A DNA stretch of 41,679 nt, from the NCBI GenBank assembly GCA_020536535.1, contig JAHLWZ010000884.1:19138-60816 (forward strand). Direction: 5' to 3'. Under the pieces are notes generated by a model. The model saw only the letters and a program-made list of their open reading frames with translations. It did not search any database and was not told the DNA's origin. The translations under genes were made by a program, and so were the position numbers. The stretch comes from Pelomyxa schiedti (Eukaryota; Evosea; Pelobiontida; Pelomyxidae). Positions 9,685 through 19,246 of this stretch are shown piece by piece (positions within the stretch are counted from its first letter, which is position 1; every line of letters begins with the position of its first letter).

Positions 9685-12159
9685 TCAGTGGTGCCACGAG
9701 GTGGAGGCTTGGGATGCTACTTTGGCGGCAACTTTGGCGGCTTTGACCTCCATCTCTTTATCTTTCTTGGACTGAATCTTGTCGAGAACTTGTTGCTGTT
9801 TAAGGGGAACGGCGTCGGGCTTCATAATCCCAGTGGCACTCCAGTCGTGAACGGGGCACGAAGACATAGCCTTGGTTACACGGGAAGGGATTGCGGGATC
9901 CAGTTGTATGGCGCATGACTTGGGGTTTTTGGCCTTGAAATGAGTGACTGGTACCGTTGGCTTCGTTTTAGCCCGCTTGATAAAGTCATTCACGGCGCGG
10001 CCGGCTGCTTTTGATTTCAGTGTCTCCTTTGGTTTCCGCACATAGAAATTTGACTTGGGGACACAGAGTTCGTGTCTTCCGGCTTCCTTCATTTCCTCCA
10101 GGAGTTGATCACACCTTGACTTCCTCTCCTCGAATTCCACGAGGGTATTTAGGCAGGATCCTGCGGCGGTAACAGACTTGTAAACAAGGAAAGCACAGCC
10201 TTCATCCCATTTGCCGTCAACTTGGGTGAATTCTCCAAAGCTGCGGAAAATGTTCAGAAGGTTGTCAATGCGCTGCTGTTTGAGGATTCTCTTATCCTCC
10301 TCTTCGATATCCTTTTTCTTCTTTATATCATCAAAAACGATATGACCCTGCAGCTTCATAAGACGACACTCGTTGGGGTGATTGGAATGGTACCACAAAA
10401 ACTTTGCGCGAGTTCACAGCTGGTAGAGGCAACGGAGGTGGAGGTAACCCACTATTCGCACGTCGCTCTTTCTTCAGTTTTCTAAGCATGTAGGCAGCTT
10501 TCTTTTTCTCCTTTTCTGCTGCTTCTTCCATTTGCTAATGCGGCTCAGTTTGAATGTGACATAAGTTTGAAAGCACACCTTTCGCAGTTCTTCCTCCCTT
10601 TTTCGAATTTCATACTCCTCCTTTCGCTTAGCTTTTTCAATAGCTTTTTGTTCCCTTTCTTTCTGTCTTTTGGTTTCAGCTGCCGCAATTTTGGCGAGCT
10701 TTGAAAATGTCACAATGAAGTTTAGAAAAGAAATAGAGGGCAAACTTTGGCAGCCTGTCTGGCTTGCAGTTCAGCCTCTTTCTTAGCTTCTTCAGCCCGT
10801 ATTCGTTTGAGTTCCAGTTCCTCGAGTTCTTGCCTTGTCCTTTTGTGTGCCTGTTCGATGTCTTCAAGCAATTGGTTCCTCTGAGAGATCTCAGTGAAAG
10901 AAAAAAAAAAAAGATGCAAGCAACCTTCTGTGACGCTATGGTCGTTGCTTTTCGATACTGCAACAAAGATTCTTTAAATTCATTGCGTGAGCGCTCAGTT
11001 TGTTCTTTTTGTTGTTTTAGTTCTTTTTGGTGTACCCTTGAAAAAGTCAGACCCAAGTGTATAAAATGAGCATTCATACCTACGAGCGGCTGCCTGTTCC
11101 TTTTGTCTTCGTTGAATTTCAGATTTTCTTGCTGAAATGACTTGTTGTCGTGCAGAATGCAGTGCTTCTTTCTGCTCTGCGATTCTCTTATGCAAAATTT
11201 CACTAAACAAGATGAGCAAACAGTATCAAAAAAAAAAAAAGGGGTACGTTGGTTCGTTGGTTCTCTTGGCAGTAGAAGAGGCGAGAAGCTGTTGCCTCTC
11301 AGCTTGCAATTGGGCTTGCTTTTGGAGACGTTTAGTTTCACGCTCTTTAACAAGAGAACCAAGTGCAACCGTTCGTTTGGGCTGAAAGCAGAATAAGTGG
11401 TTGGTGCATAAACAGGAGGGTAATGGTACCTTGGAAGTGCTGGCAGCTGATGCTCTGGTAGCTGATGCTTTATAGGCACCAGAACCAATTCTCGAGCTCC
11501 TCGTAACAGTTGAGGTGGTGACTCTGGTCCTCGACACACTCCTCAGCTTGGTCCTGGGCTCAGTGGAACCCAGTACTTGCTTCAGAATGGAGCTGAAGGA
11601 AGAGCAAACCACTGCTGGCTCAGTATTGCGAGGAAGCAGACCTCTGCACAGATTATGAAGCTGGCAGATGGCTTGACGGACCCGAGTGAGAGGAACGCTG
11701 GTAAATGTGGTGCCTGCAAGACCCCACATAGCCCGGCCAAATTGGCACACACTGTTGCATACCAGAGATTCCTCGCTGGGAGCAAACGTGGTGGCCACCT
11801 GAGTTCCCAGGTAGCGGTATGGCCAGCTGTCCAGGCAACGACCTTGAATCACACAGCATTTCACATATTCAGGAGTTACCACCTGAACGCCATATGAAAG
11901 AGCCGTGCGTATTTTAATATCCGGTGTGGCCAACTGATTTTTCGTAACCACCAAGAACGTAGTCTAAAAAAAAAAAGTTAGATCTCACGAGAAGCGTTTA
12001 GCAGAGAGTAAAAAAAAAAAAAGGCAGAATACACACTCGTTTGGTTACAATGGCCGACACGGTACCGCCCTTCTTGTGAATGACCCCAGCCAAGAACTTC
12101 TTAGCGGCCATGGACACGCTGTTGCCCAGATCCAACACCCATTCCCCTGCAAGTGTCAT
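9685..12159 (-). CDS. BRCT-domain protein with long charged coiled coil and RRM-like C-terminus
   Basis: The predicted start is ATG 12159 (MTLAGEWVLDLGNSVSMAAK). The first two exons join across about 11965-12030, a T-rich intron, giving a BRCT fold: KKFLAGVIHKKGGTVSAIVT, then TTFLVVTKNQLATPDIKIRT and YGVQVVTPEYVKCCVIQGRC. A basic Ser/Thr region follows. Several exons then encode a Lys/Glu/Arg-rich coiled coil (EILHKRIAEQKEALHSARQQ, RTRQELEELELKRIRAEEAK, QKAIEKAKRKEEYEIRKREE). The last exon has NLLNIFRSFGEFTQVDGKW and GCAFLVYKSVTAAGSCLNTL, which resembles an RRM beta-alpha-beta core. It is probably nuclear, with BRCT-mediated phosphoprotein binding in DNA damage or RNA metabolism; no known orthologue is recognised. 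The N-terminus could extend further upstream. It ends 88 bp before the BET gene start on the same strand. Confidence 0.65.
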
Positions 12160-12562
12160 GTACCAATGTCCGCTTGGTTGGGGGGGTTGGTTTGTGGCTT
12201 TTTTCTTTTTTTTTTAATTTTTAGAGGGTGCTGCCGTGCGTCGTTTGTTCGGTGTTGTGTTGGTTTTCCTGTTGTTTTGGGTTTTGTTTTTTTTTTTTTT
12301 TGTACTTCTGGGTGGCAACGAAAGGGTAAAAAAACACTCAAAAGTGAGTGTTCCTGATGTGGAATGGCATATTTTGTGGAATCCACCTTTCTATCTCGAC
12401 ATGGAACCTCTCAGTGCTCTTGCAGACTCCCGATCAAGCACGAACTCTTGGCAGCTTTGTCCTCACCTGTGAGAGTGATAGCCTAACAACCCCCCTTTGA
12501 GAAGAGTGATCGCTTGTTCGCTTCCATCAAGAGTTAGGTCTCCCCGAAGAACAACTTGGAAG
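12160..12562. other. Divergent intergenic region between BRCT gene (-) and syntaxin (+)
   Basis: About 400 bp with no convincing gene. It holds long T-runs (about 12200-12220 and 12285-12301) and a perfect 8-bp inverted repeat with a 4-nt loop (AACACTCA/TGAGTGTT, 12333-12352). It probably contains both promoters and 5' leaders. Confidence 0.4.
12333..12352. repeat. Small perfect inverted repeat (8-bp arms, AAAG loop)
   Basis: AACACTCA at 12333-12340 pairs with TGAGTGTT at 12345-12352. It lies in the shared upstream region of two divergently transcribed genes, so it may be a palindromic factor-binding site, but a chance hairpin of this size is possible. Confidence 0.3.
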
Positions 12563-13696
12563 ATGAGAAGTGCTAGTGTCAAAACGACAATCAACGTCGA
12601 ACTACTGAAGTCCTCAGTTGAAGGTTCCTCGTTGTTGTTCAGTGGGGTTTTTGTTGAGACGAACTGCCCACAGAATTCGGCAACCTTGTTGCACAGACCA
12701 GGGACTTGATCAGTGCTCGCGATTCTCAATCAAACAGGACCACATTGTGTGTTGTTAGTGTAGACACGATTTAGACGGAACTCAAACGTTACATCTAAGG
12801 AGAGCAACTGCGGAATCTGCCAACTCAACAATGAGGTCTATTTCTCTACAGGTGGACGCTATTCCTCCTTCTGGGTAACGCCTAGATTTTAATGCTCTTC
12901 TGTTCTGGATAACCTGTATTTTTTATGGTAGGCAACCCCTAGAACTCACAAGGACCATCCAAAGTTTCAGACAATTCTCGGCGATTTTCAAGCAAGTACA
13001 CCCCGCTGCCCTCGAGAAGCTAGCAAAACCTATGCCAATTTCAACATACTCTGCGGCTATGGAGGGGACCTCTACAGTTGTGTCAATTTTTGGTTGTCAC
13101 ATGACATTTATTTCACACAGGCTGCTGTGCATCATGCAGAACCTAGTTTTGGCACACAATCCAGGTTTAGTTTTTAAACATGTTTTCATAGTCGGAGAAT
13201 GAACACAGTGAAGTCAGCAGGATTTGGAACAAATTGATGCTGAGATAGAACACAACAATCTGATCATACAAGACAGGCAACAAAGCATTCACCAAATACA
13301 AACCAAAGTCGAGGAGGTAAACATAATTTTCAAGGACTTGGCGGAAATCATCAACGAACAAGCCCCTCTTGTTGGTAATTTCCTTTCTTTGCAGTTTCTC
13401 TCTTCCTCACCATGAAACAGATAACATTGAACACAATATTGAAGTTGCATCAAGACACACAGACCGCGGTGTGCAAGAGCTTGTTGCGGCCGAGAAGAGC
13501 TCTAAAAGGTCCTTTTTGTTTTTTTAGTGTACAGTTCCTTCTTTATAAAGAAGTCTTTTATGGAATAGAAAAGAAAATGTTTATTCCTTTTGGCTTATGT
13601 GGAAACACACAGTTTTTTTTTTATACTTTGATGCTCGTGATAAACAAAAACCAGTCAGTTAGTGACCTTGGGCTGCAATTTGCCTTCTTATTGTAA
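12563..13696 (+). CDS. Qa-SNARE syntaxin (syntaxin 7/12 or Pep12-like)
   Basis: The SNARE motif is clear: DLEQIDAEIEHNNLIIQDRQ, then VEEVNIIFKDLAEIINEQAP, then across an intron DNIEHNIEVASRHTDRGVQE and LVAAEKSSKR. The central layer residue is the Gln in NEQAP, so it is a Q-SNARE. Upstream exons rebuild an N-terminal Habc bundle: ELPTEFGNLVAQTRDLISAR, LRRATAESANSTMRSISLQV, and after an intron from about 12875 to 12940, HKDHPKFQTILGDFQA. The start at ATG 12563 is inferred from frame and a roughly 35-nt intron. A hydrophobic KRKCLFLLAY at about 13575 begins the expected tail anchor, but the last exon and exact stop are not resolved. The endosomal class is suggested by motif spelling and by the absence of extra domains. 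It drives membrane fusion on endosomes or vacuoles. Confidence 0.8.
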
Positions 13697-13775
13697 GTTT
13701 CGAAACTGGTGTTAATTAATTGCCATACCTTGTGGATGTTGTCTGGTTGAAGTAAGATTAGTTACAAAGGTTTTT

Positions 13776-15184
13776 TCATGGCACACAACAAACCTGAGGT
13801 GGAGGTTGTGCGGCTGTGGTACTGGTTGTATTTGTGGATCCGTACTGCAATTTGAGCTGTTTCAACTTTTTTTGTGTTAGTATTGTGTGTTGGATCAGGA
13901 GAAATGAGGTTGGAAGTACAAGGGATGCATCCAGTTCTTCACCAAACACAGTGGCCAGGAAGGCAAAAATGGATTCTTGGGTGATCTATGATTCAAGTTA
14001 CATTGTGAATTCATAAATATGAAGTATACTTCATGGGCTGATCTTGGACCAGGAGAAAAAAGAACCCTTTTTTCTCCTTTAACTTTGTTCTTTGTCAAAT
14101 AACTGCAGAGAGTAAGTAAAGATCAATATATTAGAAGTTTTTTTTTGTGCGAAATGACTTGCAGTGATTTCTCTTGTAAAAAACCCTTCAGAGCAAAATT
14201 TCTTCAATGCTTTTTCCAGGGAACCAACTTCGGCGTGGTCGAGATGGTCAGGATGGTTAGCATCTTTGGCAGAAAACCCGAGGAGAGCCATTTGTTCATA
14301 AAGGGAATCTTGGTGCACATGAGTCTTTGAATAAAGAGCAAGTTCAAACCTCGATCCAGAGGTAATTGATTAAGTAAAATTAACGAGAGAATGGTAATAA
14401 GAAGCCCTTTATCAGTCAGATCAGTGTCAGACCACTTGACACCCTCCCGCAAAGATTCAGGTACAGTGTTTTTAAGAATGAAACCAGAGGTTGTTGCTTT
14501 TTTTTTTGAGGGATCTTGACAATGCTGATTAGAAACAGAAACCAAATAAAACTACAACCTTTGGTGGCTCGTTGGCACTCACAGACTTCAAAGCTTTCAG
14601 ATGTCACCACAAATTCGCCAGTTAGCAGAATGCATGACTACATTAGGTATACCCAAAAGCGTCTTTTAAAATTTCGTAGGCGTCCTCTATAATAGACTTG
14701 GTTGTCTTTGTTGAAAGTGAGCCTTTGTATTTTGCAAAAGCGCGGCTAGTGATATCAGCTCGGCGAATAGGGTGTTTGTTCGTGTCACATTGCAATAAAA
14801 CTCGAACTGCATTAGATACAAGACGGCGCCTTTCCTTGAGTGATGTGAAATGAAATGCAAGCGCGCCTCACACTGAGGCTTTTCAAGATACTGAAGGATC
14901 CAGTTCATCCTCTGAATCTGCGTCCCCATATTCATCATCATCAGGACGAGCAACTTTTCTTCTTGAACTCTACAAAACAAAAGCATGAAGAGTACCTGTG
15001 TTGTAGTTGTCCTTGACCCTTAAAGATAACGTTGGGAAAAAAAAAACCACCCAAAGAAAAAGGAAATGAAATACAATACTTTTATTGGCTGGTGGTTCCG
15101 CTTCGGTTGCTTTCTGCAATACCCATAATTAGCAAACAACCCAGAAGAAAAATGATCACTTACAGCAGGTCTCCCTCTTGGCAT
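13776..15184 (-). CDS. NSMCE3: NSE3/MAGE homologue, SMC5-SMC6 complex subunit
   Basis: Start MPRGRPA at 15184, then introns to KSSRRKVARPDDDEYGDADS. The MAGE homology domain follows: ERRRLVSNAVRVLLQCDTNK, HPIRRADITSRAFAKYKGSL, IIEDAYEILKDAFG, TSGFILKNTVPESLREGVKW, then the diagnostic hydrophobic helix GLLITILSLILLNQLPLDR. The second winged helix is spread over further exons (LYEQMALLGFSAKDANHPDH, YLTKNKVKGEKRVLFSPGPR, SAHEITQESIFAFLATVFGE) and ends at TGA 13776. The YLxx...GPRSAHE block matches the conserved MAGE C-terminus. NSE3 bridges the SMC5/6 heads with NSE1 and NSE4 in DNA repair. The exon join near 14335 is not resolved. A single MAGE gene of this form is usual outside placental mammals. 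Confidence 0.8.
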
Positions 15185-15348
15185 CACCGTCGCTTTCCGT
15201 TCGTTTTTAATCTTTTTTGATGAAGATGATCTATTGGATCTCTGAGATCAGAAAACCAGCGTTTCAAAGAGGAAGTCGCGGAAGAAAAATTAAAAGAAAG
15301 CAAAGAAACAGCGAAGAGGGACTGTGACGAAGCACGTGGGGTGTGTCG

Positions 15349-17708
15349 ATGATTGACGCATTTTCGCAGTTGTCGAGTGCTGTGGGATCTGTGGCTGGTA
15401 TTGTGCTCAAAGCGACTTCCGACGATACAGACCCAACTCCTGGCTACGTTTACATTGAAATAAACAGTACTCTCACTACCACGAAATATGAACAGTTCGA
15501 TTTGTTAGTTGTTTTAGGTGCCTTGTTTGCTTTTTTCTCAATTTCTTTAGAACTCAGTGCCACTGCCTCACATGAGCTTGTGGATTACCTAATAAAGCGA
15601 CTTCACAAAAACTCCCCGTTTGTAAAATCCAAAGTACTCAAAGTTGTGAAACATGGACTGGATGGTGGAAGTCCCTCATTTAGGTCTGAATTGCAGCCCA
15701 AGGTGGACGAGTTTAGGCATTGTTTAAGTAATTTCTACTCACAAATGCACCAAATAAATATCCCCACAGGTTTCAGTGGTCCTCCTGACCCCCTCCGAGG
15801 AGATGAGCCCTATGTAACTGTGCGAAAGGAAGCACAGGTTTTTATTTTCATGTACCTTTTCTTTTTTTGTTTCCTAACCCTACAAAGGACGTAATAAACA
15901 TGTTGTTCCAAGCACCTTCTCCAAGGCGTGATAACATGAAGGACTCTCCTCATACCGCCGTCACAGCGTACTCAACTCGTACGTCAATGCCAGCAATCGA
16001 GGGCGGCTATGGCGGGATGGGAAGTGGGGGAAGTCTCAATACCAACAGTGGGACCAGCACAGCCGTATCTGCCCTATCTCAAGCTGGTACAGCCGTCGTT
16101 AATGCCAGTGCTTCGGCAGTATCCACTGCTGCCAGTGCGGTTGCTGAACTCATAAAAAAGGTTTTCCTCACAATTTTTCTCAAAAGACTTACTTCCAAAC
16201 AGGTGGGTGGTAAAACAGATGAAGGTGCCTATAGTTCGTCAATAGAATCTCCATCTTCAGGGAGATATACTCCTGCAGCATTTAAATACAACCAACCGAG
16301 CTCCAACTATGGATCTTTTGAATTTCATAACAGTGCACCAAAGACATACTATGAACGACAAAACATGCAACTACCAGCAACACCCCCAACTCACCGTCAA
16401 CCAAATGAATCAAGGTTAATATTTTTTCAATCCTCTTGTTGCCTCACTTTGCTACCTTTAGAACTGAAGACAGTGACAGCCCTGAATATATTCTCGTTCA
16501 CAATTTCGCTACAGACAGCGGAATCCGTGTCATTCCCACACAGACAGAGTTGATTGAATTTGTCACTTCAGCCAAAGGACTGGAGAAACCAGTAGTAATT
16601 GATGAAACCCTCAAGGCTCTTTCAGACAAAAGTTGGAAAGTTCGTATGGTAAGATAATCCCCAAAATGCCATCTTTTTGCTCTATCAGTCTTGACATGAC
16701 TTCGCATCATTTCATGTTAGCAATTCATAAACACCAGACAAATAGAAAGCTCTATGTGCCATTGAAGCTATGCTTAATGACCCCGAATTTGCCAGACTAC
16801 AACAATACTTCGAGGCCAACGTAGAGAGTATTCGTATTCTGTGTGAGTATTCACAATCGAGTGTTAGAGAAAAAGCCACAAATGTACTTTCTTATCGGCA
16901 GTAAACACCGAAAGGCGACTCAAATTTGGCTAGATTATTTCTCGACTGGATCCTAAGTCAGCCCTACCTGTGGCCCAGACGCACCCTCAACCAAATCTAT
17001 TACTAATGCCTGAGCAACAAGAACAGGCACAACAGACCCCTGCCAATCTTCTATTGTTCGGGTCAGAAATTTCAACACCCGCATCACCATCCACTGGAGC
17101 GTTCTCCTTTATCCTGGACAACACCCCCTCTCAGCACACAACTACACACACAGATAGTGGGATGGGGAATATGTTCAATGGTCTCTCGGTCGATTCTAAT
17201 CCCCCACAAACAAACTTCCCATCAACTAGTCACTCAGCCAATAAGCTTCTGGACTTTACTACTGAAGACCTTCCATCAGTACTTTCTCCATCCAATAATG
17301 CCTACTGACTTTTTACTGCAGAACCCTATAACTGAATTAATATACACGCCAAATTCCACCTTTACCAGACAACCCGTTCCTACACCAGCACCCACAACCG
17401 CAACACCAACACCTCAAACAAAGTCAAACACAGCAATAAACGCCAATGCATTGTTTGACTCCCCCCCACCCTCTGCCGCCTTACTTGGTGTTGGGGACCT
17501 CCTTCTAATAAACAACCCAGCACCGCGGGCCAACACCAACAAAACCTCAGCCTCCAGCAGCACCAACACCACAGCCTTTTCGTTCATCAACAGCTGTGAT
17601 TCAACTTACATCAGCACGACACCTCTTGACAAGGGAAAATCCTGCAACGATCCTCACCAGTGCTGGGACTGGGTCAAGGACGCTATGCAAGCACACCAAT
17701 CCTCCTAG
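15349..17708 (+). CDS. TEPSIN: Tepsin, AP-4 accessory ENTH/VHS protein
   Basis: ATG 15349 gives an ENTH domain: VLKATSDDTDPTPGYVYIEI, intron 15469-15551, then LSATASHELVDYLIKRLHKN and FSGPPDPLRGDEPYVTVRKE. GYxxxEI and GPPDPLRG are tepsin-specific spellings. A Gly/Ser/Ala-rich linker follows, then the second VHS/ENTH-like domain (YILVHNFATDSGIRVIPTQT ... PVVIDETLKALSDKSWKVRM, KALCAIEAMLNDPEFARLQQ). The C-terminal tail is disordered and carries MFNGLSV (17171-17191), GAFSFILDN (17096-17122) and TAFSFIN (17571-17591). These resemble the known AP-4 beta4-binding (LFxGMxL-type) and epsilon-binding (S[AV]F[SA]FLN) peptides. Tepsin joins AP-4 coats at the trans-Golgi network. The stop is TAG 17708. 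The start codon lies 165 bp from the divergent NSE3 start. Confidence 0.85.
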
Positions 17709-17842
17709 TCAGTGAGTTCAGTGTGAGTCTTCCAAGCATAGCAAACCACAAATTCCTCTCTTCCTCCTTATCACTCCATAAACGAAAGCAATAAGACATA
17801 CATCAGTCTCGTATTATTATCAAATCATTGGTTGTTCCCGGC

Positions 17843-18895
17843 CTAGTGATGGCTTTTGTGCTTGTGGTGACCTGACGAGTGAGAATGGGACGAGGAATGG
17901 GAAGAAGGTGATGGATTGGAAGTTGTAGTATAACTAGCCGGAGCTGTTGTGGGAGTGGCTACTGCCGTTGCTGTTGCGGTTGCTGCTGCTGTTGATGGCG
18001 GTGGAGTGGGCTGTGTGGTGGCTGATGTAGGAGTTGCCGCAGGGGTGGCGGGAGCCGCTGTGCCTGTTGCAGTGGCGGCGGGATCCTCTGCGCCTCCTTG
18101 TTGTGCGAGGGCTTCCTTCAGTTGGATCAAATTCCGCTCCGCCACCTCGAGGGTGAGGCGTTCTTCGCCGGGGATTGGACTCACATTGACTTCGGCGGGT
18201 GCCTTTTTCCAGAGGTTGACGGATCGCTGGATAATCTTCACGGCATCCCGGCAGTTCCCGTTCGCGGCAGTGAGTACTCCTACATCAACTGTTGTCTTGG
18301 ATTGAGTCACAAGTAAAATGGCCGAAGGACATACAAATTAACGGAGCAAGGTGAGGCGAGTGCTTTGTGTGAACCGTCTCCCACAAACCCAGGGACGCTT
18401 TGTACGCTTGAAGGGCCTTGGTGATGTCACGGGCAGGGCAGCTGGCCATGTAATAGCCTAAGCCAAGAAGTGCTAGGGCAAGGTCCTACACCAGATTGTG
18501 AGTTGTTAGGGAGGTGAATCAAGACTGAACTGTTTTAGGGGAATTGGGTTTCTCTGCATCAACCATTGCCTTTGTAAAAGCATCTTTGGCTTTCATCCAA
18601 TTTTTTGCCTCCACAGCCTAAATTGGTATGCGGAGCGAAGTAAGTCTATTTAGCCTCTTAAGTTGGTTACTTATAAAATCACTTGAGTAATGATGTAAAA
18701 TACAACGAATTACTACACTCACGTGGAGTCCAGAAACAAATTGAATCGAAGCTGAGGAGGGTTGTGGTGTGCCTCGCTTGTCATCAGCACTAATAACAAC
18801 TAGACTTTCTAGTAGTCTGTTTTTTTTTTTTGAGCTACTTGACAATTATCACGAAAGTACCGTATTGGGCTCGAAATGGGGCTGTCTTGAGACAT
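17843..18895 (-). CDS. Small TPR-like helical protein with low-complexity tail
   Basis: Exons chain in frame from ATG 18895: MSQDSPISSPIR, ADDKRGTPQPSSASIQFVSG, AVEAKNWMKAKDAFTKAMVD, DLALALLGLGYYMASCPARD, ITKALQAYKASLGLWETVHT, then DVGVLTAANGNCRDAVKIIQ and RSVNLWKKAPAEVNV. The helical pairs with W-x-x-A-x-x-A-F and A-x-x-L-x-G-x-G-Y/Y-x-x-S-L spacing resemble tetratricopeptide repeats, so a protein-binding role is likely. The last exon adds a helix (LEVAERNLIQLKEALAQQ), an Ala/Thr/Pro-rich stretch and a Ser/His/Lys tail (SHSHSSGHHKHKSHH). No orthologue is recognised. The His-rich tail could bind metal or simply be low complexity. Confidence 0.6.
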
Positions 18896-19246
18896 TCTAA
18901 TTGTCTGGTCTAAAAAAACCATGAATCCTAAATGTAAATAAAATGTACTGCATACCAGTACAGGGGAAAAAAAAAATTTGTAAACTCAGACGACGATCCG
19001 AGAGTACTTGCTGTTTTTTATTTTTTTATTTTTTTGCGTTGGTACTTGTTTGTCTCTGTGAAGAGTTCTGAGAAAAAAAAATGAATTGGACCACTCCCAC
19101 TGCCCACTGAACTGGCTAATGGATGTGTCCCACATCATCTTCCCCCATCAGCAACTGAAGGGGAACCAGTCCCTCCTTGAGATATCTCCGAGACTGCCAA
19201 GTTGGTGGTGTGCCCAGAAACAAAACCAGAACAGAAAACACGGAAT
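18896..19246. other. Divergent intergenic region between TPR-like gene (-) and SHK kinase (+)
   Basis: About 350 bp with A/T homopolymers (about 18965-18976 and 19014-19034) and no supported gene. It is taken to contain the promoters and leaders of both flanking genes. Confidence 0.4.

Noticed and set aside
12463-12729. Minus-strand frame of 88 codons with a hydrophobic stretch
   Set aside because: It has no ATG start and a stop just upstream, and the opposite strand encodes the syntaxin Habc helices with proper splice joins.
13604-13617. A 14-nt GT...AG segment in the syntaxin 3' region that would improve the membrane anchor
   Set aside because: Far shorter than any credible spliceosomal intron; the last exon was left unresolved instead.
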